This document shows positions 7,697-16,845 of a stretch of DNA of 64,000 nucleotides, in pieces (positions within the stretch are counted from its first letter, which is position 1; every line of letters starts with the position of its first letter). The position numbers and the translations under genes are program-made. Below the pieces are notes generated by a model that saw only the letters and a list, made by a program, of their open reading frames with translations, searched no databases and was not told the origin of the DNA. The DNA is from Crocinitomicaceae bacterium (GTDB lineage: Bacteria; Bacteroidota; Bacteroidia; Flavobacteriales_D; Crocinitomicaceae), in assembly GCA_016719925.1 (NCBI GenBank), contig JADJYC010000002.1:186001-250000 (forward strand). The letters are read 5' to 3'.

Positions 7697-10600
7697 TTTT
7701 GAAAAATGAAAATTCAAATATTACCCGCGAATTAACCACCTTACAAAAAAATCTTTTTGATCTTTCTGCCAGAAACTCTTTGATTCAAACTGACCCTGAC
7801 AAACTTTGGTTCACCGGAGATAAAAATAATCTCAAAACGGCCGGCAGTATTTTTTCCAAACAGCAATTTCTGCAAAAAGAATATGGTTTAAACACACCGT
7901 TGCTTGTGTCACTTTTTATTCGCTGGAAAAAAATAAATCAGACAAATACTTTACTTCCCCCTGCTTTGTAAACCGGCAATAATGCTTGAAAAAACGGGAA
8001 ACGGTAATGTATGAAATTCAGTCTGATGAAGATGAAAAATGGATTGTTAACCCGGTCATCCGTTATGTTTTTGCAGAAGAATTTAAAATTAATTTACCGG
8101 AGGAAACAGCTATAGATTCTTTGAAAGAACTATTTCAAAAGGAGTTTAAATCTATCCTCTTCACAAATGAGTTCAATGAAGAAAACTCCTGGCAGCTCAT
8201 CCAAAAAGAAGCCGTTGGTATTTTTAATTACAAAAAAGCGTCGCTCTATAAAGATTATCAATCCATTCTAAAATCTCCCGGAAAATCCATTGAAATTCTT
8301 TTGGGTGAAAAAAATGTTCCTTCAGATATTGTTTCAAAATCAAAAAAAATTCTGCCGGTCAGTGATGCCTCTCAATCAGAAGCAATAAACACAGCCCTGC
8401 ATTACCCAGCCGTGATTGAAGGTCCGCCCGGAACCGGTAAGTCTGAAACGCTGGTGAATCTAATAGAAGAGCTTCTTTTTCAAAACAAAAAAATACTCTT
8501 TGTCTCTGAAAAAAAATCAGCCCTTGAAGTGGTTTACAACCGTCTCAAAAAAAATAAACTGGAATGGTGCATTGCCTATTTTGAAGGAGAAGAAAATGAA
8601 AAGAGACGCTTTTATTCCCGTTTGAAAAAAACATGGGATCTGTTTTCAGAACCACTTCCGGCAAGAACCAGTACACAACTAAATTTTGAAACCGGAAATC
8701 TGATTGATTTCTACACAGAAAAATTATTGAAGACAGACAGTAAGACAAAAACCTCCGTTCAGCAACTGCTGGAAAAACTGATTCTTTCAGATTTCTCAGA
8801 AGATGATTTAATTTATTCAGGAACCGTTCCGCCCTATGAATTGTGGAATGAAACCATTCACTTTCTGAAAAATTTTGAACTGGGAATTGTTCCCGAGTTT
8901 CAAGCCGATTCTATCAGCAAATGCGCCTTCTTTTCTTTAAACGCAGCTGTGTTCTCTGAACCTGATCCGGTCACAAAAATCAGCACACGCATTGAACAGA
9001 TTGAAAAAGCGTTTGATCAGATTGAAACAGTCAGAAATAAATATCTGCTTGACTGTGATTTCAATCAGTTTATTCATCTGGCTATTGCCGGCAGTATGCT
9101 GGCCATGGTGAATAAAAATCAGCTTGACCTTTTACAACCCGATCATAAAAAACACAAACAATTTAATTCCCTTACCAAAAAATATCAGCTGGTAAAAAAC
9201 AAACTGCATCAGGCTGAACTAGTCAACCAGCGCTGGATTAAAAAACCTACGGTTGCAGAAATAACTGAACTGGCAGATTTGCTTAAACAGAAAAAGAAGA
9301 ATCTTTCACTTTCCACCGGTAAAAAAAGCAAATCCATTCTTCAGATTTTGAAAAGAAATTCCGTCAAATCACATGCCTGGTTTTCTGAATTTTCGCCGTC
9401 ACTTTCTGTTACGGCAAAGCTTCAAATGCTGGAAGAAATCAGAACTGAATGGCATTTGCGCGGTGAGATGGAAGATCTGAAAATAAAAATCAGACATGAC
9501 CTCAATATTTTAAATCCGGATACAGAAATTGATCACATTTTACAAATCAGAAACAAACTGAATACGGTTAACTCCAATGACTACATACGCATACTATCTC
9601 ATGAAAATTCCATTGACCTGATTCAGGATCTTTCTGCTATTCATCCGGTAATAAACCGCTGCATGAATCTGATCCATTTTTTATTTGCTTCAAAGCTGAA
9701 AGAAAATCCAGCGCAGATAAAAAGTATTATTCCATTACTGAAAGATGAATTGTCAACCATGGAAAAATTTCAGTTTGAACTGGAGTTGTTTTTTAAAACA
9801 GATGTTCGGATTTTGAACTTTATCCATTCAAATCCGTTTTCACTTGAACAGCTCGATGCCATGGTAACGCATACGCAATTAATATCAGAAACGCGATTTG
9901 AACCGGCATTCCGGACTTTATCAGGTGATGCCTTAAAATCGCAGATTAAAAATTTCAGGCAGCATATTCAAACATTCAGAACTGAACGATCTGAACACAT
10001 TTTTAGCAAACATGCTGCTATCTTTCACACAAATCTTAAATTACTTTCCACGCCGGCATCACGTCTGAAAGAAAATCAGAAAAAAACAAAATCTCAGTTT
10101 AAAGAAGCGAGAAAAAAAATTACGCATGAACTGAACAAAAAAAGACAACATCTTTCTGTTCTGGAATTATTAAAAAATCATGTTTCTTCTGTTCTGGACC
10201 TTCATCCTTTATGGATGTTAAATCCTTTGTCTGCAGGACATTTTTTACCCTGCAGTAAAAATCTATTTGATGTTGTGATATTTGATGAAGCCAGTCAGAT
10301 TCCGCTGGAAGATGCCCTGCCGTCCATCTATCGTGGAGCACAATTAATTGTTGTGGGAGACAGTAAACAAATGCCTCCGTCAGATTTTTTTCTTTCAGGC
10401 TCAGAAACAAAAACATTACTGGATCAGGCAACCTTTAAACTGAAAAATGTTTCTCTCAAAAATCATTACCGCAGTGAACACCCGGCACTGATTCAGTTTT
10501 CAAATGCACATTTTTATGATTTTGAATTGTCAGCATTGCCTCCTGTAAAATCTGATTATCCAATTGAATGTATTGATGTAAATGGAGTTTTTGAAGATCA

Positions 10601-11339
10601 GAAAAACACAAAAGAAGCAAAATCCATTGCGCTATATTATTCAGATTTACTAAAACAAAAAACAACAGATATTGCCATCATTGCTTTCTCCAAAGAACAA
10701 CAACTGGCAATTGAAAATGAAATACAGAAACTGAATTTGCCGGAAAATGAAAACCTGCTTCTCCGCAATTTGGAAAACGTACAGGGCATTGAAAAGAAAA
10801 TTGTTTTGATTTCCATCGGCTATGCAAAAAATAAAGAGGGCGTTTTCAGAAAACAATTCGGACCGGTTAATACTGAAAACGGTATCAACCGGCTCAACGT
10901 GATGTTTACCCGTGCCGTTGAGAAATTAGTTGTTTTCAAATCTGTTTCATCAGCAGACTTTGGATATTCAGAAAATCCAGGAGCAGCTGCATTATGTGAT
11001 TTTATTCGTTTTTCAGAAACCGGAAAAGAACATGCCGGTTTTTATAAAGAGACGCTTACCGTTTTCCAAAATCAAATTCTTACAGTTCTTCAGAAAAATA
11101 AAATTGATTTCAGATTATACTCGTCTGAATCAGGCGTTGGAATAACTTCTTTTGTTCAGCACAGTTCCAATAAAATTCTGCTGGCAGATCCCTGTACCAG
11201 TCAAAATGAAACTCATGATTTTAAAGCGATGATGAGTGGTATAATGGACCGGTTTAAACATGTAATGATTGTGTTGTCAGCAGATTATCTCAAGAACCGG
11301 AAAAAAACGGAAGAAAATGTTGTGAATTTTTTGCGGTGA
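7693..11339 (+). CDS. DUF4011-type superfamily 1 DNA helicase (two frameshifts)
   Basis: A large SF1 helicase of the DUF4011 group. The N-terminal part (RELTTLQKNLFDLSARNSLI) is the DUF4011 signature. Then come Walker A EGPPGTGKSE (near 8420), a long helical insert with coiled coil, Walker B FDEASQIPLEDALPS (near 10280), motif III VVGDSKQMPPSD, motif IV NHYRSEHPALI and motif VI RLNVMFTRAVEKLVVF. The last 100 residues may be a worn nuclease-like domain (ILLADP). The frame is broken twice, at the C5 run near 7957-7961 and the A6 run near 7989-7994; removing one base from each joins 7693-7971 to 7986-11339 through PLLCKPAIMLEKKRETV. The start is a TTG at 7693 or 7699. Such proteins often occur in phage defence or DNA repair, but none of the usual defence partners lies next to it. 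Confidence 0.85.
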
Positions 11340-11354
11340 CGACGTCGTCCCGTT

Positions 11355-11402
11355 GCCGTCGCCCGCAGGCGGAGGTCGCGACCTCCGCCCACGGGCGACG
11401 GC
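11355..11402. repeat. GC-rich inverted repeat (AGGTCGCGACCT core)
   Basis: A long inverted repeat with arms GCCGTCGCCCG...AGGCGGAGGTC and GACCTCCGCC...CGGGCGACGGC around a central GC. It is far richer in GC than its surroundings and sits between the helicase and metB-like genes. It shares the core GGCGsAGGTCkCGACCT with the repeat at 63809-63866. Confidence 0.65.
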
Positions 11403-11415
11403 ACAGGTGACAAAT

Positions 11416-11444
11416 TTGCCATTCCTGAAAAATGGCTACTTTTG
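11416..11444 (+). promoter_or_regulatory. Promoter of the cystathionine gamma-synthase-type gene
   Basis: A full Bacteroidota-type promoter: -33 TTG at 11416-11418, an 18-base spacer, and -7 TACTTTTG at 11437-11444. The ATG follows 19 bases after the -7 box. Confidence 0.6.
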
Positions 11445-11463
11445 AAATTATAAATTCAGAATA

Positions 11464-12630
11464 ATGGCAGACAATCATAAAACAGAATCGCTTGGATTTG
11501 GAACCAGAGCAATTCACGCAGGACAACATCCTGACCCTTCTACCGGAGCAATCATGACTCCCATTTATCAAACCTCAACTTATGTTCAGGAATCTCCCGG
11601 AAAAAACAAAGGGTACGGTTATGCGCGCGGAAAAAATCCAACACGTGTTGCACTTGAAAATTGCATAGCGGCGCTTGAAGGTGGTAAACACGGAGTTTGT
11701 TTCAGCAGCGGAATGGGGTCCATGGATGCCGTTATCAAATTATTAAAGCCTGGTGATGAAGTTGTAACGGGTGATGATTTGTATGGAGGATCATACCGCA
11801 TGTTCACTAAAATTTACGAGCCATACGGAATCAAATTTCACTTTGTGAATATGACCAATCCGGAAAACGTAAAAAACGCAGTCAATAAAAATACAAAATT
11901 GATTTGGGCAGAAACACCTACAAATCCAACCATGCAAATTATTGACATTGCTGCCATGTCGCAAATTGCAAAAGCCAATAATATTCTGCTTGCGGTTGAC
12001 AATACTTTTGCTTCACCCTATTTACAAAACCCGTTGAAACTGGGTGCTGATATTGTGATGCACTCTGTTACAAAATACCTGGGCGGACACAGTGACGTGG
12101 TAATGGGAGCGCTGGTCATGAATGATGATCAGCTGCATGAAAAAATCTATTTTATTCTGAATTCATGCGGGGCAAATCCAGGGCCAATGGACAGCTGGCT
12201 GGTTTTACGCGGATTAAAAACATTGCATTTAAGAATGGAACGTCATTGCTACAATGGAAAAAAAGTTGCAGAATTTTTGAAAGCACATCCAAAAGTTGAC
12301 AAAATATACTGGCCTGGATTTACAGATCATCCAAATCACGAGGTAGCTAAAAAACAAATGAAAGATTTTGGCGGAATGATTTCATTCACCACAAAAAATG
12401 CAACGCTGGAAAGTACATTTAAGCTTGCATCGTCATTCAACGTTTTTTCGCTGGCTGAATCATTGGGCGGAGTTGAATCATTGATCAATCATCCGGCAAC
12501 AATGACACATGCATCTATTCCAAAAGCAGAAAGAGAAAAAGTAGGCGTTGTTGATCAGCTGCTTCGTTTATCAGTTGGTGTTGAAGATATAGAAGATTTG
12601 ATTGAAGACCTGAGACAAGCGTTGGGGTAG
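11464..12630 (+). CDS. Cystathionine gamma-synthase / gamma-lyase family PLP enzyme
   Basis: PLP-dependent transsulfuration enzyme, 388 residues, the usual family length. The N-terminal GTRAIHAGQHPDPSTGAI, the substrate/PLP loops YGYARGKNPTR and FSSGMGSMDA, and the PLP lysine (K204) in HSVTKYLGGHSD are present, as is ASLAE-type FSLAESLGGVESL near the end. The family links cysteine and methionine metabolism via cystathionine. MetB (synthase), cystathionine gamma-lyase and O-acetylhomoserine sulfhydrylase cannot be separated by eye; sequence style is closest to MetB/CGL. The gene has its own promoter and stands alone. Confidence 0.92.
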   Translation: MADNHKTESLGFGTRAIHAGQHPDPSTGAIMTPIYQTSTYVQESPGKNKGYGYARGKNPTRVALENCIAALEGGKHGVCFSSGMGSMDAVIKLLKPGDEVVTGDDLYGGSYRMFTKIYEPYGIKFHFVNMTNPENVKNAVNKNTKLIWAETPTNPTMQIIDIAAMSQIAKANNILLAVDNTFASPYLQNPLKLGADIVMHSVTKYLGGHSDVVMGALVMNDDQLHEKIYFILNSCGANPGPMDSWLVLRGLKTLHLRMERHCYNGKKVAEFLKAHPKVDKIYWPGFTDHPNHEVAKKQMKDFGGMISFTTKNATLESTFKLASSFNVFSLAESLGGVESLINHPATMTHASIPKAEREKVGVVDQLLRLSVGVEDIEDLIEDLRQALG

Positions 12631-12675
12631 ATAAATTCCAATATCCAAATTTCAAATCACAAAAAAGTTTGAACA

Positions 12676-12885
12676 TTGGTATTTGGAATATTGGTATTTG
12701 GAATTTGGAATATTGGTATTTGGAATATTGGTATTTGGAATATTGGTATTTGGAATTTGGAATATTGGTATTTGGAATATTGGTATTTGGTATTTGGAAT
12801 ATTGGTATTTGGAATTTGGAATTTTGGTATTTGGAATTTTGGTATTTGGAATTTGGAATATTGGTATTTGGAATTTCAGTTTCTT
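12676..12885. repeat. AT-rich tandem repeat (GGAATATTGGTATTT units)
   Basis: About 210 bases of imperfect tandem copies of GGAATATTGGTATTT and GGAATTT, mixed in irregular order. All three plus frames stay open through it, giving IGIWNLEYWYLE-like products, which are artefacts of composition. It ends just before the four-helix-bundle gene and is mirrored by a related block after it. Confidence 0.85.
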
Positions 12886-12912
12886 TTTTATCTTCGCTTC
12901 AAATAAGCAGAG

Positions 12913-13304
12913 ATGGAAAATTGTGTGGAAGAAGGTCAGACTTTATATTATAATCTGGAAGACCGTAATTTTCAATTTGCAAAATCAGTCAGGAATTTTG
13001 TAAAAAATTACCCCGAAATGTAGTAAACATGGAAGATTCAAAACAAGTCGTCAGATCTTCCGGCTCAATTGGAGCAAACTACATTGAAGCAAATGAAGCA
13101 CTGAGCAAAGCTGATTTCATTTACCGAATAAAAATCTGTCGCAAAGAATCAAAGGAGACAACTTATTGGATCAGATTAATTCAGGAAACAAATGACTCAG
13201 TTTTTCATAAAGAATGCTCTTCTCTAATTGCTGAATCTTTAGAAATCAGAAAAATATTTGCTTCCATTTGTGCTAAAACCAACTTGCCTAACCGGAGGAC
13301 TTAA
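12913..13304 (+). CDS. Four-helix bundle protein (23S rRNA intervening-sequence type), frameshifted
   Basis: A small helical protein of the four-helix bundle family (TIGR02436-like), related to proteins encoded in 23S rRNA intervening sequences of some bacteria. The hallmarks are VRSSGSIGANYIEANEALS, DFIYRIKICRKESKETTYW and the long helix that follows. The N-terminal helix (YYNLEDRNFQFAKSVRNFV) is in a different frame, ending at a stop at 13021. One base lost in or after the C4 run at about 13011-13015 restores continuity to NVVNMEDSKQVVRSSG, giving 130 residues, normal for the family. The role of the chromosomal members is not established. Repeats on both sides suggest that this gene travels or spreads with them. 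Confidence 0.85.
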
Positions 13305-13369
13305 AGAATTTCCCGCCGAGATTGAGATATTAAAAAGCCTAAATTTGCCCTATATTTGGAAAATGAGAA

Positions 13370-13450
13370 ATATTGGAATTTTGAATTTTGATATTGGAAT
13401 TTTGAATTTTTGATATTGGAATTTTGAATTTGGAATTTTGATATTGGAAA
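13370..13450. repeat. AT-rich tandem repeat after the four-helix gene
   Basis: Tandem units of GATATTGGAATTTTGAATTTT. The composition and the ATTGGAATTT core match the block before the four-helix gene, so the gene is bracketed by two low-complexity arrays. Confidence 0.8.
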
Positions 13451-13480
13451 TTACATTCTAAACTTTAGACTTTTTAAACT

Positions 13481-13801
13481 ATGACGATTCCCGAAATAAC
13501 CCCAAAACAAGCACTTGACGCAGTAGAAAACGGCAGCGTTTTTTTTGATGTGCGTGAAGATTATGAAATAGCCGAAATTGCGTACGATATAAAAAACAAA
13601 AAAGAAATTCCGCTGGGAGAAATTCAAATGCGTTTGAATGAATTTCCAAAAGACAAAAATATTATTGTGGGCTGCCGCAGCGGAAAAAGAAGTATGCAGG
13701 CTTGTATGTTTTTAAAGATGAACGGATATGAACATGTTCAAAATTTACAGGGCGGAATTTTAGGCTGGACTGAAGGGGGAAATCCGGTGATTCAGGGATA
13801 A
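13481..13801 (+). CDS. Rhodanese-like domain protein
   Basis: A single-domain rhodanese, 106 residues, cytosolic. It has the N-terminal FFDVREDYE (CH2A-like) motif and the active-site loop VGCRSGKRS with Cys65, which carries a persulfide in this family. The C-terminal NLQGGILGWTEGGNPV is typical. Such small proteins move sulfane sulfur for cofactor or tRNA thiolation or detoxification; the partner is not evident here. The neighbouring SDR gene starts within a few bases of the stop, so the two may be cotranscribed. Confidence 0.9.
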   Translation: MTIPEITPKQALDAVENGSVFFDVREDYEIAEIAYDIKNKKEIPLGEIQMRLNEFPKDKNIIVGCRSGKRSMQACMFLKMNGYEHVQNLQGGILGWTEGGNPVIQG

Positions 13802-13814
13802 TACATCTACAAAT

Positions 13815-14539
13815 CTGTCTGAACGTTCTAAAATAGTTTTCATCACCGGTGTGTCTTCCGGAATTGGACTTGCGCTGGCAAATGAACTACTGAAAAACAA
13901 TTTTACCGTAGTTGGAATAGGCAGAAAAAATTCTATCCGTCATCCAGATTTTTCATTTTTAGAATTGGATCTTCAAAACCAAAAAGAAGTATCTGAATTC
14001 AGATTTCCTGAGACACCATTCTCTGAAGTTTTACTCATTAATAATGCCGGAATCATTGGTGATATTCTTCCTGCAGGAGAATTAAGTGCAGATCATTTTC
14101 AACGTGTAATGCAGTTCAATACAATTTCACCTCAAATTCTTATCAATCAATTTATACACACTTATCTTCCTGAAAAAATAAAATTCATGTTATAAATATT
14201 TCAAGCGGCGCAGGCAAAAGACCAATAGATGCCTGGTCAGCCTATTGTTCCTCTAAAGCGGCATTGGATCTTTTTTCTGAAACTGTGAAATCAGAAATGA
14301 AACAACGGGGAGTAGAAAAATTTAATATTCACTCTATAGCTCCGGGTGTTGTTGATACTAAAATGCAAAACCAAATCAGAGCCGCATCACCTGAAAAATT
14401 TTTAGCCAGTGCACGTTTTCATCAATTAAAATCTGATGGAGAATTAATATCTCCTGATCAGGTGGCAATGAAAATTTTACAATTGATAAATTATCCGTGC
14501 AGTATACCAAATTGTGTCATCAGCTTGTCAGACATTTAA
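13815..14539 (+). CDS. Short-chain dehydrogenase/reductase (frameshifted)
   Basis: Classical SDR oxidoreductase. The Rossmann start KIVFITGVSSGIG (TGxxxGIG), the NNAG motif in LLINNAGIIGD and the catalytic Ser (ISSGAGKRP), Tyr and Lys (AYCSSKAALD) are all present. The frame breaks near 14185: it ends IKFML at 14195 instead of the expected HVINISSGAG, which one inserted base restores. Without the shift the product lacks its active site. No ATG precedes the Rossmann motif in frame; a CTG at 13815 would give (M)SERSKIVFITG, so either a CTG start or a base error is likely. Substrate unknown. Confidence 0.8.
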
Positions 14540-14699
14540 TAATTCTGTGATTTTTCAAACAAAAGCACCGCTTAAATCCACTCAAATTACAATTCCGCCA
14601 CCCGTCAAAAACGGTTCAATCAATAAATCAACACGAATAAGATATTTTTATACAAGTCAGATTTTAATGTCGTAACTTCAAAACCTCAAAAGCAAAGAC

Positions 14700-16838
14700 A
14701 TGAAAAAATTTGGCTTACTCCTGATTGCCCTTATCGGGTACTCTTCAACTTTTTATGCACAACAGGGATGGTGTGGTACAGACGCCCAGCTGCAAAAAAC
14801 ATTTGCAGCAAACCCGGAACTCATTAATGAATTTATTGAACACAACATCCGCATTTCAAGCGGACAGATTCAAGGTGCCGACCGTTCTGATCCAATTATT
14901 ATTCCTGTAGTAGTTCATGTCATTCACGATAATAGTGTCGGCAATATTTCTTATGATCAGATTTTATCAGGAATTGATATGCTCAATGTTGATTACAACC
15001 GGTTAAATGCTGATACCGTTGACACCAGAAATACAACAGAAGCTCCATTTGAACCTCTTGCAGTTTCTTTTGACATTTCATTTGCTCTTGCAAAATTAGA
15101 TCCCGATGGTAACTGTACCAACGGTGTAGAAAGAAGAAATTCACCAGGTGCCACTTACAACGCCGGAGAGAATGCGAAATATTATTCCAGCGGAGGCTTA
15201 GATGCCTGGCCACGCGACCAATATTTAAATATCTGGATTGTTAACTCCATTGAAAATGATGGTACTGCAGGTGTCACATTGGGTTATGCGCAGTTCCCTC
15301 AATTTGCTGATGATGGTTACGGAGTAATTATCAGACATGATTCGTATGGAACTGTTGGTACCGCTTCAGGTGACAGAACTCTAACCCATGAGGTGGGACA
15401 TTGTCTTGGTTTGCTGCATACTTTTCAGGGACCAATTTGGGGAGCAGGTACAGGTTGTCATAGTTCAGATTGCGGAGCTGCAGGTGATTTTATCTGTGAT
15501 ACGCCACCGGCAACTGAAGCGCATTGGAGTTGCCCTGCCGCACACAACTCATGCACCAGCATTCCTACCAATGATCCATTCGGATTTGATGCATACGATC
15601 AGTGGGAAAACTACATGAGCTATGCGCCTTGTCAAAATATGTTTTCACAGGGACAGTATGATATGGTTAGCGGAAATCTGACTGATATTAATTTTCTGGC
15701 AGATCTGGTTTCACTCAGCAACCAAACTGCAACAGGAGTTTTATTACCCGAAGTACTTTGCGAAGCAGCATTTTATTCCGACAGACAAACTATCTGCGCC
15801 GGAGAAACTGTAAACTTTTTTGATGACTCCTATTTTAATGTGACAGGATGGACATGGACTTTCACCGGCGGAACTGCAAGTTCAACTACTGATCAGAATC
15901 CTTCTGTTGTTTATAATACACCGGGAACCTATGACGTTACACTGCAGGCAACCGATGGTATTTCAAATGTAAGTACTACACTGACAGATTATATTATGGT
16001 ATTGCCTGACCCGGGTGATTTGCCCCCTTACAAAGAGAGCTTTGAGCAGGTTACAACCATACCGGATAACGACCGCTTTTTTGTCATGGATGGAAATGGA
16101 AGCGGCAGCTGGGAATTAACTAACAGCGTGTCTTACTACGGTGATCATTGTGTTTATATAAATAACCATGGTGTAGATGATCAGTCAACTGATGAGCTCA
16201 TTTCCGGTACCATTGACCTGAGCGGAGTCGATGCCGCTGATGATATTGTTTTCACATTCCGTTATGCATACAGACAGAGAACTTCTGCTGATGATGAATG
16301 GCTGCGTTTTTATGTTTCAAAAGACTGCGGTGAAACCTGGTCTCCACGAAAAAATATTCACGGTGCAACATTAGCAGATGATCAAAGTCCGGTTTCAGCT
16401 TCATGGGCACCCGCTGCAACGTCTGACTGGGTAGAAGTTTCTGTTACCAACATAACCACTGATTATTATGTGAGTGATTTCAGATTTAAATTCACCTTTG
16501 AAAATGATGGCGGAAATAATTTTTATCTGGACTACATAAACATGTATCCTGAATCAATGACCGGCTTAATCAATGAAGGAAATTTTGCAGGATTATCTGT
16601 TTATCCAAATCCGGCTTCAGATCAGATTATTCTTTCATTCAATATTGCAAACCAGTCTGAATGTTCAGCCGTCATTATTGATGCCATGGGTAATATCGTT
16701 GGAGAAATTTTTAATCAATCGATGAATGCAGGTAACCAGCAGTTTGTTTACAATACTTCTGACTTATCAGCAGGTGTTTATTTTATTCAGATTACTGGTG
16801 ATCAGCAAACAGAGACACTCAAACTTATTTTAGAATAA
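14700..16838 (+). CDS. M43 (pappalysin-like) zinc metalloprotease with PKD and T9SS type A domains, copy 1
   Basis: Secreted metalloprotease of 712 residues. A signal peptide (residues 1-20, ending YAQQ) is followed by a propeptide-like region, then the M43 catalytic domain with zinc site HEVGHCLGLLH (residues 230-240) and Met-turn NYMSYAPC. Family-typical Cys pairs occur in CHSSDCG and CDTPP. A PKD domain (WTFTGGTASSTTDQNPSVVY) and a jelly-roll-like domain (PYKESFEQ... NNFYLDYINMYPES) come next. The last 75 residues (LSVYPNPASDQI) are the T9SS type A signal. First of three tandem paralogues, separated from the next by 7 bases, so probably one transcript. It likely digests extracellular protein; the target is unknown. 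Confidence 0.93.
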   Translation: MKKFGLLLIALIGYSSTFYAQQGWCGTDAQLQKTFAANPELINEFIEHNIRISSGQIQGADRSDPIIIPVVVHVIHDNSVGNISYDQILSGIDMLNVDYNRLNADTVDTRNTTEAPFEPLAVSFDISFALAKLDPDGNCTNGVERRNSPGATYNAGENAKYYSSGGLDAWPRDQYLNIWIVNSIENDGTAGVTLGYAQFPQFADDGYGVIIRHDSYGTVGTASGDRTLTHEVGHCLGLLHTFQGPIWGAGTGCHSSDCGAAGDFICDTPPATEAHWSCPAAHNSCTSIPTNDPFGFDAYDQWENYMSYAPCQNMFSQGQYDMVSGNLTDINFLADLVSLSNQTATGVLLPEVLCEAAFYSDRQTICAGETVNFFDDSYFNVTGWTWTFTGGTASSTTDQNPSVVYNTPGTYDVTLQATDGISNVSTTLTDYIMVLPDPGDLPPYKESFEQVTTIPDNDRFFVMDGNGSGSWELTNSVSYYGDHCVYINNHGVDDQSTDELISGTIDLSGVDAADDIVFTFRYAYRQRTSADDEWLRFYVSKDCGETWSPRKNIHGATLADDQSPVSASWAPAATSDWVEVSVTNITTDYYVSDFRFKFTFENDGGNNFYLDYINMYPESMTGLINEGNFAGLSVYPNPASDQIILSFNIANQSECSAVIIDAMGNIVGEIFNQSMNAGNQQFVYNTSDLSAGVYFIQITGDQQTETLKLILE

Positions 16839-16845
16839 AAATTTT

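Noticed and set aside
12676..12885. Tandem array considered as a CRISPR array
   Set aside because: There are no spacers; units are directly adjacent and irregular.
12669..13003. Three overlapping plus-strand frames with IGIWNLEYWY repeats
   Set aside because: They exist because the tandem repeat has no stop codons in any frame. No protein-like composition and no start context.
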